In this document: piece after piece, positions 11,900-25,700 of the stretch | How positions within the stretch are numbered: the stretch's first letter is position 1 | How the letters are laid out: each line of letters opens with the position of its first letter | Source of the DNA: Sthenelais limicola | Taxonomy: Eukaryota; Annelida; Polychaeta; Phyllodocida; Sigalionidae | Reading direction: 5' to 3' | Length of the DNA stretch: 64,000 nucleotides | Assembly: GCA_942159475.1 (NCBI GenBank) | Contig: OW804100.1 | Location: 7,146,127-7,210,126, forward strand | Program-made: the position numbers and the translations under genes | Notes under the pieces: generated by a model | Told to the model about the DNA's origin: nothing | What the model saw: only the letters and a program-made list of their open reading frames with translations | Databases searched by the model: none

Positions 11900-14800
11900 A
11901 AATTTAGTTGGTCGAAAAAAAAGGTGGTCGTCAAAAAGGTGGTCGTCAAAAAGTTAGTCGTAAAAAGTGGGTCGTACAAAATTGGTCGAAATTTAGTTGG
12001 TCGAAAAAAAAGGTGGTCGTCAAAAAGGTGGTCGTCAAAAAGGTGGTCGTAAAAAGTGGGTCGTAAAAATATGGTCGAAATTTAGTTGGTCGAAAAAAAA
12101 AGGTGGTCGTCCAAAAGTGGGTCGTAAATAGTTGGTCGAAAAAAAGGTGGTCGTAAAAAGTGGGTCGTAAAAAATTGGTCGAAATTTAGTTGGTCGAAAA
12201 AAAAGGTGGTCGTCAAAAAGGTGGTCGTCAAAAAGTTGGTCGTAAAAAGTGGGTCGTACAAAATTGGTCGAAATTTAGTTGGTCGTAAAAAGTGGGTCGT
12301 AAAAAATTGGTCGAAATTTAGTTGGTCGAAAAAAAAGGTGGTCGTCAAAAAGGTGGTCGTCAAAAAGGTGGTCGTAAAAAGTGGGTCGTAAAAATATGGT
12401 CGAAATTTAGTTGGTCGAAAAAAAAAGGTGGTCGTCCAAAAGTGGGTCGTAAATAGTTGGTCGAAAAAAAAGGTGGTCATCAAAAAGTTGGTCGAAAAAA
12501 AGGTGGTCGTAAAAAGTGGGTCGTAAAAAATTGGTCGAAATTTAGTTGGTCGAAAAAAAAGGTGGTCGTCAAAAAGGTGGTCGTCAAAAAGGTGGTCGTC
12601 AAAAAGGTGTGCGTAAAAAGTGGGTCGTAAAAATATGGTCGAAATTTAGTTGGTCGAAAAAAAAAGGTGGTCGTCCAAAAGTGGGTCGTAAATAGTTGGT
12701 CGAAAAAAAAGGTGGTCATCAAAAAGTTGGTCGAAAAAAAGGTGGTCGTAAAAAGTGGGTCGTAAAAAATTGGTCGAAATTTAGTTGGGTCGAAAAAAAA
12801 TGTGGTCGTCAAAAAGGTGGTCGTAAAAAGTGGGTCGTAAAAATATGGTCGAAATTTAGTTGGTCGAAAAAAAAAGGTGGTCGTCCAAAAGTGGGTCGTA
12901 AATAGTTGGTCGAAAAAAAGGTGGTCGTAAAAAGTGGGTCGTAAAAAATTGGTCGAAATTTAGTTGGTCGAAAAAAAAGGTGGTCGTCAAAAAGGTGGTC
13001 GTCAAAAAGTTGGTCGTAAAAAGTGGGTCGTACAAAATTGGTCGAAATTTAGTTGGTCGTAAAAAGTGGGTCGTAAAAAGTGGGTCGTACAAAATTGGTC
13101 GAAATTTAGTTGGTCGTAAAAAGTGGGTCGTAAAAAATTGGTCGAAATTTAGTTGGTCGAAAAAAAAGGTGGTCGTCAAAAAGGTGGTCGTCAAAAAGTT
13201 AGTCGTAAAAAGTGGGTCGTACAAAATTGGTCGAAATTTAGTTGGTCGAAAAAAAAGGTGGTCGTCCAAAAGGTGGTCGTCAAAAAGGTGGTCGTAAAAA
13301 GTGGGTCGTAAAAATATGGTCGAAATTTAGTTGGTCGAAAAAAAAAGGTGGTCGTCCAAAAGTGGGTCGTAAATAGTTGGTCGAAAAAAAGGTGGTCGTA
13401 AAAAGTGGGTCGTAAAAAATTGGTCGAAATTTAGTTGGTCGAAAAAAAAGGTGGTCGTCAAAAAGGTGGTCGTCAAAAAGTTGGTCGTAAAAAGTGGGTC
13501 GTACAAAATTGGTCGAAATTTAGTTGGTCGTAAAAAGTGGGTCGTAAAAAATTGGTCGAAATTTAGTTGGTCGAAAAAAAAGGTGGTCGTCAAAAAGGTG
13601 GTCGTCAAAAAGTTAGTCGTAAAAAGTGGGTCGTACAAAATTGGTCGAAATTTAGCTGGTCGAAAAAAAAGGTGGTCGTCAAAAAGGTGGTCGTCAAAAA
13701 GGTGGTCGTAAAAAGTGGGTCGTAAAAAATTGGTCGAAATTTAGTTGGTCGAAAAAAAAGGTGGTCGTCAAAAAGGTGGTCGTCAAAAAGTTAGTCGTAA
13801 AAAGTGGGTCGTACAAAATTGGTCGAAATTTAGTTGGTCGTAAAAAGTGGGTCGTAAAAAATTGGTCGAAATTTAGTTGGTCGAAAAAAAAGGTGGTCGT
13901 CAAAAAGGTGGTCGTCAAAAAGGTGGTCGTAAAAAGTGGGTCGTAAAAATATGGTCGAAATTTAGTTGGTCGAAAAAAAAAGGTGGTCGTCCAAAAGTGG
14001 GTCGTAAATAGTTGGTCGAAAAAAAGGTGGTCGTAAAAAGTGGGTCGTAAAAAATTGGTCGAAGTTTAGTTGGTCGAAAAAAAAGGTGGTCGTCAAAAAG
14101 GTGGTCGTCAAAAAGGTGGTCGTAAAAAGTGGGTCGTAAAAAATTGGTCGAAATTTAGTTGGTCGAAAAAAAAGGTGGTCGTCAAAAAGGTGGTCGTCAA
14201 AAAGTTAGTCGTAAAAAGTGGGTCGTACAAAATTGGTCGAAATTTAGTTGGTCGTAAAAAGTGGGTCGTAAAAAGTTGGTCGAAATTTAGTTGGTCGAAA
14301 AAAAAGGTGGTCGTCAAAAAGGTGGTCGTCAAAAAGTTAGTCGTAAAAAGTGGGTCGTACAAAATTGGTCGAAATTTAGTTGGTCGAAAAAAAAGGTGGT
14401 CGTCAAAAAGGTGGTCGTCAAAAAGGTGGTCGTAAAAAGTGGGTCGTAAAAATATGGTCGAAATTTAGTTGGTCGAAAAAAAAAGGTGGTCGTCCAAAAG
14501 TGGGTCGTAAATAGTTGGTCGAAAAAAAGGTGGTCGTAAAAAGTGGGTCGTAAAAAATTGGTCGAAATTTAGTTGGTCGAAAAAAAAGGTGGTCGTCAAA
14601 AAGGTGGTCGTCAAAAAGTTGGTCGTAAAAAGTGGGTCGTACAAAATTGGTCGAAATTTAGTTGGTCGTAAAAAGTGGGTCGTAAAAAATTGGTCGAAAT
14701 TTAGTTGGTCGAAAAAAAAGGTGGTCGTCAAAAAGGTGGTCGTCAAAAAGGTGGTCGTAAAAAGTGGGTCGTAAAAATATGGTCGAAATTTAGTTGGTCG

Positions 14801-16660
14801 AAAAAAAAAGGTGGTCGTCCAAAAGTGGGTCGTAAATAGTTGGTCGAAAAAAAAGGTGGTCATCAAAAAGTTGGTCGAAAAAAAGGTGGTCGTAAAAAGT
14901 GGGTCGTAAAAAATTGGTCGAAATTTAGTTGGTCGAAAAAAAAGGTGGTCGTCAAAAAGGTGGTCGTCAAAAAGGTGGTCGTCAAAAAGGTGTGCGTAAA
15001 AAGTGGGTCGTAAAAATATGGTCGAAATTTAGTTGGTCGAAAAAAAAAGGTGGTCGTCCAAAAGTGGGTCGTAAATAGTTGGTCGAAAAAAAAGGTGGTC
15101 ATCAAAAAGTTGGTCGAAAAAAAGGTGGTCGTAAAAAGTGGGTCGTAAAAAATTGGTCGAAATTTAGTTGGGTCGAAAAAAAATGTGGTCGTCAAAAAGG
15201 TGGTCGTAAAAAGTGGGTCGTAAAAATATGGTCGAAATTTAGTTGGTCGAAAAAAAAAGGTGGTCGTCCAAAAGTGGGTCGTAAATAGTTGGTCGAAAAA
15301 AAGGTGGTCGTAAAAAGTGGGTCGTAAAAAATTGGTCGAAATTTAGTTGGTCGAAAAAAAAGGTGGTCGTCAAAAAGGTGGTCGTCAAAAAGTTGGTCGT
15401 AAAAAGTGGGTCGTACAAAATTGGTCGAAATTTAGTTGGTCGTAAAAAGTGGGTCGTAAAAAGTGGGTCGTACAAAATTGGTCGAAATTTAGTTGGTCGT
15501 AAAAAGTGGGTCGTAAAAAATTGGTCGAAATTTAGTTGGTCGAAAAAAAAGGTGGTCGTCAAAAAGGTGGTCGTCAAAAAGTTAGTCGTAAAAAGTGGGT
15601 CGTACAAAATTGGTCGAAATTTAGTTGGTCGAAAAAAAAGGTGGTCGTCCAAAAGGTGGTCGTCAAAAAGGTGGTCGTAAAAAGTGGGTCGTAAAAATAT
15701 GGTCGAAATTTAGTTGGTCGAAAAAAAAAGGTGGTCGTCCAAAAGTGGGTCGTAAATAGTTGGTCGAAAAAAAGGTGGTCGTAAAAAGTGGGTCGTAAAA
15801 AATTGGTCGAAATTTAGTTGGTCGAAAAAAAAGGTGGTCGTCAAAAAGGTGGTCGTCAAAAAGTTGGTCGTAAAAAGTGGGTCGTACAAAATTGGTCGAA
15901 ATTTAGTTGGTCGTAAAAAGTGGGTCGTAAAAAATTGGTCGAAATTTAGTTGGTCGAAAAAAAAGGTGGTCGTCAAAAAGGTGGTCGTCAAAAAGTTAGT
16001 CGTAAAAAGTGGGTCGTACAAAATTGGTCGAAATTTAGCTGGTCGAAAAAAAAGGTGGTCGTCAAAAAGGTGGTCGTCAAAAAGGTGGTCGTAAAAAGTG
16101 GGTCGTAAAAAATTGGTCGAAATTTAGTTGGTCGAAAAAAAAGGTGGTCGTCAAAAAGGTGGTCGTCAAAAAGTTAGTCGTAAAAAGTGGGTCGTACAAA
16201 ATTGGTCGAAATTTAGTTGGTCGTAAAAAGTGGGTCGTAAAAAATTGGTCGAAATTTAGTTGGTCGAAAAAAAAGGTGGTCGTCAAAAAGGTGGTCGTCA
16301 AAAAGGTGGTCGTAAAAAGTGGGTCGTAAAAATATGGTCGAAATTTAGTTGGTCGAAAAAAAAAGGTGGTCGTCCAAAAGTGGGTCGTAAATAGTTGGTC
16401 GAAAAAAAGGTGGTCGTAAAAAGTGGGTCGTAAAAAATTGGTCGAAGTTTAGTTGGTCGAAAAAAAAGGTGGTCGTCAAAAAGGTGGTCGTCAAAAAGGT
16501 GGTCGTAAAAAGTGGGTCGTAAAAAATTGGTCGAAATTTAGTTGGTCGAAAAAAAAGGTGGTCGTCAAAAAGGTGGTCGTCAAAAAGTTAGTCGTAAAAA
16601 GTGGGTCGTACAAAATTGGTCGAAATTTAGTTGGTCGTAAAAAGTGGGTCGTAAAAAATT
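11900..16660 (+). repeat. Two tandem copies of a 2,383-bp satellite block
   Basis: About 11900-14270 and 14283-16660 repeat the same monomer sequence with a constant shift of 2,383 bp. Diagnostic variants include GGTGTGCG, TTGGGTCGAAAAAAAATG, the TTTAGCTGG near 13655 and 16038, and the GAAGTTTAG near 14062 and 16445. The boundaries are approximate because flanking monomers are alike. Confidence 0.8.
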
Positions 16661-18470
16661 GGTCGAAATTTAGTTGGTCGAAAAAAAAGGTGGTCGTCAA
16701 AAAGGTGGTCGTCAAAAAGGTGGTCGTAAAAAGTGGGTCGTAAAAATATGGTCGAAATTTAGTTGGTCGAAAAAAAAAGGTGGTCGTCCAAAAGTGGGTC
16801 GTAAATAGTTGGTCGAAAAAAAGGTGGTCGTAAAAAGTGGGTCGTAAAAAATTGGTCGAAGTTTAGTTGGTCGAAAAAAAAGGTGGTCGTCAAAAAGGTG
16901 GTCGTCAAAAAGTTGGTCATAAAAAGTGGGTCGTACAAAATTGGTCGAAATTTAGTTGGTCGTAAAAAGTGGGTCGTAAAAAATTGGTCGAAATTTAGTT
17001 GGTCGAAAAAAAAGGTGGTCGTCCAAAAGGTGGTCGTCAAAAAGGTGGTCGTAAAAAGTGGGTCGTAAAAATATGGTCGAAATTTAGTTGGTCGAAAAAA
17101 AAAGGTGGTCGTCCAAAAGTGGGTCGTAAATAGTTGGTCGAAAAAAAGGTGGTCGTAAAAAGTGGGTCGTAAAAAATTGGTCGAAATTTAGTTGGTCGAA
17201 AAAAAAGGTGGTCGTCAAAAAGGTGGTCGTCAAAAAGTTGGTCGTAAAAAGTGGGTCGTACAAAATTGGTCGAAATTTAGTTGGTCGTAAAAAGTGGGTC
17301 GTAAAAAATTGGTCGAAATTTAGTTGGTCGAAAAAAAAGGTGGTCGTCAAAAAGGTGGTCGTCAAAAAGTTAGTCGTAAAAAGTGGGTCGTACAAAATTG
17401 GTCGAAATTTAGCTGGTCGAAAAAAAAGGTGGTCGTCAAAAAGGTGGTCGTCAAAAAGGTGGTCGTAAAAAGTGGGTCGTAAAAAATTGGTCGAAATTTA
17501 GTTGGTCGAAAAAAAAGGTGGTCGTCAAAAAGGTGGTCGTCAAAAAGTTAGTCGTAAAAAGTGGGTCGTACAAAATTGGTCGAAATTTAGTTGGTCGTAA
17601 AAAGTGGGTCGTAAAAAATTGGTCGAAATTTAGTTGGTCGAAAAAAAAGGTGGTCGTCAAAAAGGTGGTCGTCAAAAAGGTGGTCGTAAAAAGTGGGTCG
17701 TAAAAATATGGTCGAAATTTAGTTGGTCGAAAAAAAAAGGTGGTCGTCCAAAAGTGGGTCGTAAATAGTTGGTCGAAAAAAAGGTGGTCGTAAAAAGTGG
17801 GTCGTAAAAAATTGGTCGAAGTTTAGTTGGTCGAAAAAAAAGGTGGTCGTCAAAAAGGTGGTCGTCAAAAAGGTGGTCGTAAAAAGTGGGTCGTAAAAAA
17901 TTGGTCGAAATTTAGTTGGTCGAAAAAAAAGGTGGTCGTCAAAAAGGTGGTCGTCAAAAAGTTAGTCGTAAAAAGTGGGTCGTACAAAATTGGTCGAAAT
18001 TTAGTTGGTCGTAAAAAGTGGGTCGTAAAAAATTGGTCGAAATTTAGTTGGTCGAAAAAAAAGGTGGTCGTCAAAAAGGTGGTCGTCAAAAAGGTGGTCG
18101 TAAAAAGTGGGTCGTAAAAATATGGTCGAAATTTAGTTGGTCGAAAAAAAAAGGTGGTCGTCCAAAAGTGGGTCGTAAATAGTTGGTCGAAAAAAAGGTG
18201 GTCGTAAAAAGTGGGTCGTAAAAAATTGGTCGAAGTTTAGTTGGTCGAAAAAAAAGCTGGTCGTCAAAAAGGTGGTCGTCAAAAAGTTGGTCATAAAAAG
18301 TGGGTCGTACAAAATTGGTCGAAATTTAGTTGGTCGTAAAAAGTGGGTCGTAAAAAATTGGTCGAAATTTAGTTGGTCGAAAAAAAAGGTGGTCGTCAAA
18401 AAGGTGGTCGTCAAAAAGGTGGTCGTCAAAAAGTTAGTGGTAAAAAGTGGGTCGTACAAAATTGGTCGAA
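15710..18470 (+). repeat. Two tandem copies of a 1,374-bp satellite block
   Basis: 15710-17083 and 17084-18470 carry the same pattern at a shift of 1,374 bp, including TTTAGCTGG and GAAGTTTAG. The second copy has one extra 15-bp monomer (GGTGGTCGTCAAAAA) near 18420. This block overlaps the right half of the 2,383-bp duplication, so the duplications are nested. Confidence 0.8.
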
Positions 18471-19740
18471 ATTTAGTTGGTCGAAAAAAAAGGTGGTCGT
18501 CAAAAAGGTGGTCGTCAAAAAGGTGGTCGCAAAAAGTGGGTCGTAAAAATATGGTCGAAATTTAGTTGGTCGAAAAAAAAAGGTGGTCGTCCAAAAGTGG
18601 GTCGTAAATAGTTGGTCGAAAAAAAGGTGGTCGTAAAAAGTGGGTCGTAAAAAATTGGTCGAAATTTAGTTGGTCGAAAAAAAAGGTGGTCGTCAAAAAG
18701 GTGGTCGTCAAAAAGTTGGTCGTAAAAAGTGGGTCGTACAAAATTGGTCGAAATTTAGTTGGTCGTAAAAAGTGGGTCGTAAAAAATTGGTCGAAATTTA
18801 GTTGGTCGAAAAAAAAGGTGGTCGTCAAAAAGGTGGTCGTCAAAAAGTTAGTCGTAAAAAGTGGGTCGTACAAAATTGGTCGAAATTTAGTTGGTCGAAA
18901 AAAAAGGTGGTCGTCAAAAAGGTGGTCGTCAAAAAGTTGGTCGTAAAAAGTGGGTCGTAAAAAATTGGTCGAAATTTAGTTGGTCGAAAAAAAAGGTGGT
19001 CGTCAAAAAGGTGGTCGTCAAAAAGTTAGTCGTAAAAAGTGGGTCGTACAAAATTGGTCGAAATTTAGTTGGTCGTAAAAAGTGGGTCGTAAAAAATTGG
19101 TCGAAATTTAGTTGGTCGAAAAAAAAGGTGGTCGTCAAAAAGGTGGTCGTCAAAAAGGTGGTCGTAAAAAGTGGGTCGTAAAAATATGGTCGAAATTTAG
19201 TTGGTCGAAAAAAAAAGGTGGTCGTCCAAAAGTGGGTCGTAAATAGTTGGTCGAAAAAAAAGGTGGTCATCAAAAAGTTGGTCGAAAAAAAGGTGGTCGT
19301 AAAAAGTGGGTCGTAAAAAATTGGTCGAAATTTAGTTGGTCGAAAAAAAAGGTGGTCGTCAAAAAGGTGGTCGTCAAAAAGTTAGTCGTAAAAAGTGGGT
19401 CGTACAAAATTGGTCGAAATTTAGTTGGTCGAAAAAAAAGGTGGTCGTCAAAAAGGTGGTCGTCAAAAAGGTGGTCGTAAAAAGTGGGTCGTAAAAATAT
19501 GGTCGAAATTTAGTTGGTCGAAAAAAAAGGTGGTCGTCAAAAAGGTGGTCGTCAAAAAGTTGGTCGTAAAAAGTGGGTCGTACAAAATTGGTCGAAATTT
19601 AGTTGGTCGAAAAAAAAGGTGGTCGTCAAAAAGGTGGTCGTCAAAAAGTTGGTCGTAAAAAGTGGGTCGTACAAAATTGGTCGAAATTTAGTTGGTCGTA
19701 AAAAGTGGGTCGTAAAAAATTGGTCGAAATTTAGTCGGTC

Positions 19741-22700
19741 GAAAAAAAAGGTGGTCGTCAAAAAGGTGGTCGTCAAAAAGTTAGTCGTAAAAAGTGGGTC
19801 GTACAAAATTGGTCGAAATTTAGTTGGTCGAAAAAAAAGGTGGTCGTCAAAAAGGTGGTCGTCAAAAAGGTGGTCGTAAAAAGTGGGTCGTAAAAATATG
19901 GTCGAAATTTAGTTGGTCGAAAAAAAAAGGTGGTCGTCCAAAAGTGGGTCGTAAATAGTTGGTCGAAAAAAAGGTGGTCGTAAAAAGTGGGTCGTAAAAA
20001 ATTGGTCGAAATTTAGTTGGTCGAAAAAAAAGGTGGTCGTCAAAAAGGTGGTCGTCAAAAAGTTAGTCGTAAAAAGTGGGTCGTACAAAATTGGTCGAAA
20101 TTTAGTTGGTCGTAAAAAGTGGGTCGTAAAAAATTGGTCGAAATTTAGTTGGTCGAAAAAAAAGGTGGTCGTCAAAAAGGTGGTCGTAAAAAGTGGGTCG
20201 TAAAAATATGGTCGAAATTTAGTTGGTCGAAAAAAAAAGGTGGTCGTCCAAAAGTGGGTCGTAAATAGTTGGTCGAAAAAAAAGGTGGTCATCAAAAAGT
20301 TGGTCGAAAAAAAGGTGGTCGTAAAAAGTGGGTCGTAAAAAATTGGTCGAAATTTAGTTGGTCGAAAAAAAAGGTGGTCGTCAAAAAGGTGGTCGTAAAA
20401 AGTGGGTCGTAAAAAATTGGTCGAAATTTAGTTGGTCGAAAAAAAAAGGTGGTCGTCCAAAAGTTGGTCGTAAATAGTTGGTCGAAAAAAAGGTGGTCGT
20501 AAAAAGTGGGTCGTAAAAATATGGTCGAAATTTAGTTGGTCGAAAAAAAAAGGTGGTCGTCCAAAAGTGGGTCGTAAATAGTTGGTCGAAAAAAAGGTGG
20601 TCGTAAAAAGTGGGTCGTACAAAATTGGTCGAAATTTAGTTGGTCGAAAAAAAAGGTGGTCGTCAAAAAGGTGGTCGTCAAAAAGTTGGTCGTAAAAAGT
20701 GGGTCGTAAAAAATTGGTCGAAATTTAGTTGGTCGAAAAAAAAAGGTGGTCGTCAAAAAGGTGGTCGTAAAAAGTGGGTCGTAAAAATATGGTCGAAATT
20801 TAGTTGGTCGAAAAAAAAAGGTGGTCGTCCAAAAGTGGGTCGTAAATAGTTGGTCGAAAAAAAGGTGGTCGTAAAAAGTGGGTCGTAAAAAATTGGTCGA
20901 AATTTAGTTGGTCGAAAAAAAAGGTGGTCGTCAAAAAGGTGGTCGTCAAAAAGTTAGTCGTAAAAAGTGGGTCGTACAAAATTGGTCGAAATTTAGTTGG
21001 TCGTAAAAAGTGGGTCATAAAAAATTGGTCGAAATTTAGTTGGTCGAAAAAAAAGGTGGTCGTCAAAAAGGTGGTCGTGAAAAAGGTGGTCGTAAAAAGT
21101 GGGTCGTAAAAATATGGTCGAAATTTAGTTGGTCGAAAAAAAAAGGTGGTCGTCCAAAAGTGGGTCGTAAATAGTTGGTCGAAAAAAAAGGTGGTCATCA
21201 AAAAGTTGGTCGAAAAAAAGGTGGTCGTAAAAAGTGGGTCGTAAAAAATTGGTCGAAATTTAGTTGGTCGAAAAAAAAGGTGGTCGTCAAAAAGGTGGTC
21301 GTCAAAAAGTTAGTCGTAAAAAGTGGGTCGTACAAAATTGGTCGAAATTTAGTTGGTCGAAAAAAAAGGTGGTCGTCAAAAAGGCGGTCGTCAAAAAGGT
21401 GGTCGTAAAAAGTGGGTCGTAAAAATATGGTCGAAATTTAGTTGGTCGAAAAAAAAAGGTGGTCGTCCAAAAGTGGGTCGTAAATAGTTGGTCGAAAAAA
21501 AGGTGGTCGTAAAAAGTGGGTCTTAAAAATTGGTCGAAATTTAGTTGGTCGAAAAAAAAGGTGGTCGTCAAAAAGGTGGTCGTCAAAAAGTTGGTCGTAA
21601 AAACTGGGTCGTACAAAATTGGTCGAAATTTAGTTGGTCGTAAAAAGTGGGTCGTAAAAAATTGGTCGAAATTTAGTTGGTCGAAAAAAAAGGTGGTCGT
21701 CAAAAAGGTGGTCGTCAAAAAGTTAGTCGTAAAAAGTGGGTCGTACAAAATTGGTCGAAATTTAGTTGGTCGAAAAAAAAGGTGGTCGTCAAAAAGGTGG
21801 TCATCAAAAAGGTGGTCGTAAAAAGTGGGTCGTAAAAATATGGTCGAAATTTAGTTGGTCGAAAAAAAAAGGTGGTCGTCCAAAAGTGGGTCGTAAATAG
21901 TTGGTCGAAAAAAAGGTGGTCGTAAAAAGTGGGTCGTAAAAAAAGGTGGTCGTCAAAAAGGTGGTCGTCAAAAAGTTGGTCGTAAAAAGTGGGTCGTACA
22001 AAATTGGTCGAAATTTAGTTGGTCGTAAAAAGTTGGTCGTAAAAAGTGGGTCGTACAAAATTGGTCGAAATTTAGTTGGTCGTAAAAAGTGGGTCGTAAA
22101 AAATTGGTCGAAATTTAGTTGGTCGAAAAAAAAGGTGGTCGTCAAAAAGGTGGTCGTCCAAAAGTTAGTCGTAAAAAGTTGGTCGTACAAAATTGGTCGA
22201 AATTTAGTTGGTCGAAAAAAAAGGTGGTCGTCAAAAAGGTGGTCGTCAAAAAGGTGGTCGTAAAAAGTGGGTCGTAAAAATATGGTCGAAATTTAGTTGG
22301 TCGAAAAAAAAAGGTGGTCGTCCAAAAGTGGGTCGTAAATAGTTGGTCGAAAAAAAGGTGGTCGTAAAAAGTGGGTCGTAAAAAACTGGTCGAAATTTAG
22401 TTGGTCGAAAAAAAAGGTGGTCGTCAAAAAGGTGGTCGTCAAAAAGTTGGTCGTAAAAAGTGGGTCGTACAAAATTGGTCGAAATTTAGTTGGTCGTAAA
22501 TAGTGGGTCGTAAAAAATTGGTCGAAATTTAGTGGGTCGAAAAAAAAGGTGGTCGTCAAAAAGGTGGTCGTCAAAAAGGTGGTCGTAAAAAGTGGGTCGT
22601 AAAAATATGGTCGAAATTTAGTTGGTCGAAAAAAAAAGGTGGTCGTCCAAAAGTGGGTCGTAAATAGTTGGTCGAAAAAAAGGTGGTCGTAAAAAGTGGG

Positions 22701-25700
22701 TCGTAAAAATATGGTCGAAATTTAGTTGGTCGAAAAAAAAAGGTGGTCGTCCAAAAGTGGGTCGTAAATAGTTGGTCGAAAAAAAGGTGGTCGTAAAAAG
22801 TGGGTCGTAAAAAATTGGTCGAAATTTAGTTGGTCGAAAAAAAAGGTGGTCGTCAAAAAGGTGGTCGTCAAAAAGTTAGTCGTAAAAAGTGGGTCGTACA
22901 AAATTGGTCGAAATTTAGTTGGTCGAAAAAAAAGGTGGTCGTCAAAAAGGTGGTCGTCAAAAAGGTGGTCGTAAAAAGTGGGTCGTAAAAATATGGTCGA
23001 AATTTAGTTGGTCGAAAAAAAAAGGTGGTCGTCCAAAAGTGGGTCGTAAATAGTTGGTCGAAAAAAAGGTGGTCGTAAAAAGTGGGTCGTAAAAAATTGG
23101 TCGAAATTTAGTTGGTCGAAAAAAAAGGTGGTCGTCAAAAAGGTGGTCGTCAAAAAGTTGGTCGTAAAAAGTGGGTCGTACAAAATTGGTCGAAATTTAG
23201 TTGGTCGTAAAAAGTTGGTCGTAAAAAGTGGGTCGTACAAAATTGGTCGAAATTTAGTTGGTCGTAAAAAGTGGGTCGTAAAAAGTTGGTCGAAATTTAG
23301 TTGGTCGAAAAAAAAGGTGGTCGTCAAAAAGGTGGTCGTCAAAAAGTTAGTCGTAAAAAGTGGGTCGTACAAAATTGGTCGAAATTTAGTTGGTCGAAAA
23401 AAAAGGTGGTCGTCAAAAAGGTGGTCGTCAAAAAGGTGGTCGTAAAAAGTGGGTCGTAAAAATATGGTCGAAATTTAGTTGGTCGAAAAAAAAAGGTGGT
23501 CGTCCAAAAGTGGGTCGTAAATAGTTGGTCGAAAAAAAGGTGGTCGTAAAAAGTGGGTCGTAAAAAATTGGTCGAAATTTAGTTGGTCGAAAAAAAAGGT
23601 GGTCGTCAAAAAGGTGGTCGTCAAAAAGTTGGTCGTAAAAAGTGGGTCGTACAAAATTGGTCGAAATTTAGTTGGTCGTAAAAAGTGGGTCGTAAAAAAT
23701 TGGTCGAAATTTAGTTGGTCGAAAAAAAAGGTGGTCGTCAAAAAGGTGGTCGTCAAAAAGGTGGTCGTAAAAAGTGGGTCGTAAAAATATGGTCGAAATT
23801 TAGTTGGTCGAAAAAAAAAGGTGGTCGTCCAAAAGTGGGTCGTAAATAGTTGGTCGAAAAAAAAGGTGGTCATCAAAAAGTTGGTCGAAATAAAGGTGGT
23901 CGTAAAAAGTGGGTCGTAAAAAATTGGTCGAAATTTAGTTGGTCGAAAAAAAAGGTGGTCGTCAAAAAGGTGGTCGTAAAAAGTGGGTCGTAAAAATATG
24001 GTCGAAATTTAGTTGGTCGAAAAAAAAAGGTGGTCGTCCAAAAGTGGGTCGTAAATAGTTGGTCGAAAAAAAGGTGGTCGTAAAAAGTGGGTCGTAAAAA
24101 ATTGGTCGAAATTTAGTTGGTCGAAAAAAAAGGTGGTCGTCAAAAAGGTGGTCGTCAAAAAGTTGGTCGTAAAAAGTGGGTCGTACAAAATTGGTCGAAA
24201 TTTAGTTGGTCGTAAAAAGTGGGTCGTAAAAAGTGGGTCGTACAAAATTGGTCGAAATTTAGTTGGTCGTAAAAAGTGGGTCGTAAAAAGTTGGTCGAAA
24301 TTTAGTTGGTCGAAAAAAAAGGTGGTCGTCAAAAAGGTGGTCGTAAAAAGTGGGTCGTAAAAATATGGTCGAAATTTAGTTGGTCGAAAAAAAAAGGTGG
24401 TCGTCCAAAAGTGGGTCGTAAATAGTTGGTCGAAAAAAAGGTGGTCGTAAAAAGTGGGTCGTAAAAAATTGGTCGAAATTTAGTTGGTCGAAAAAAAAGG
24501 TGGTCGTCAAAAAGGTGGTCGTCAAAAAGTTGGTCGTAAAAAGTGGGTCGTACAAAATTGGTCGAAATTTAGTTGGTCGTAAAAAGTTGGTCGTAAAAAG
24601 TGGGTCGTACAAAATTGGTCGAAATTTAGTTGGTCGTAAAAAGTGGGTCGTAAAAAGTTGGTCGAAATTTAGTTGGTCGAAAAAAAAGGTGGTCGTCAAA
24701 AAGGTGGTCGTCAAAAAGTTAGTCGTAAAAAGTGGGTCGTACAAAATTGGTCGAAATTTAGTTGGTCGAAAAAAAAGGTGGTCGTCAAAAAGGTGGTCGT
24801 CAAAAAGGTGGTCGTAAAAAGTGGGTCGTAAAAATATGGTCGAAATTTAGTTGGTCGAAAAAAAAAGGTGGTCGTCCAAAAGTGGGTCGTAAATAGTTGG
24901 TCGAAAAAAAGGTGGTCGTAAAAAGTGGGTCGTAAAAAATTGGTCGAAATTTAGTTGGTCGAAAAAAAAGGTGGTCGTCAAAAAGGTGGTCGTCAAAAAG
25001 TTGGTCGTAAAAAGTGGGTCGTACAAAATTGGTCGAAATTTAGTTGGTCGTAAAAAGTGGGTCGTAAAAAATTGGTCGAAATTTAGTTGGTCGAAAAAAA
25101 AGGTGGTCGTCAAAAAGGTGGTCGTCAAAAAGGTGGTCGTAAAAAGTGGGTCGTAAAAATATGGTCGAAATTTAGTTGGTCGAAAAAAAAAGGTGGTCGT
25201 CCAAAAGTGGGTCGTAAATAGTTGGTCGAAAAAAAAGGTGGTCATCAAAAAGTTGGTCGAAATAAAGGTGGTCGTAAAAAGTGGGTCGTAAAAAATTGGT
25301 CGAAATTTAGTTGGTCGAAAAAAAAGGTGGTCGTCAAAAAGGTGGTCGTAAAAAGTGGGTCGTAAAAATATGGTCGAAATTTAGTTGGTCGAAAAAAAAA
25401 GGTGGTCGTCCAAAAGTGGGTCGTAAATAGTTGGTCGAAAAAAAGGTGGTCGTAAAAAGTGGGTCGTAAAAAATTGGTCGAAATTTAGTTGGTCGAAAAA
25501 AAAGGTGGTCGTCAAAAAGGTGGTCGTCAAAAAGTTGGTCGTAAAAAGTGGGTCGTACAAAATTGGTCGAAATTTAGTTGGTCGTAAAAAGTGGGTCGTA
25601 AAAAGTGGGTCGTACAAAATTGGTCGAAATTTAGTTGGTCGTAAAAAGTGGGTCGTAAAAAGTTGGTCGAAATTTAGTTGGTCGAAAAAAAAGGTGGTCG

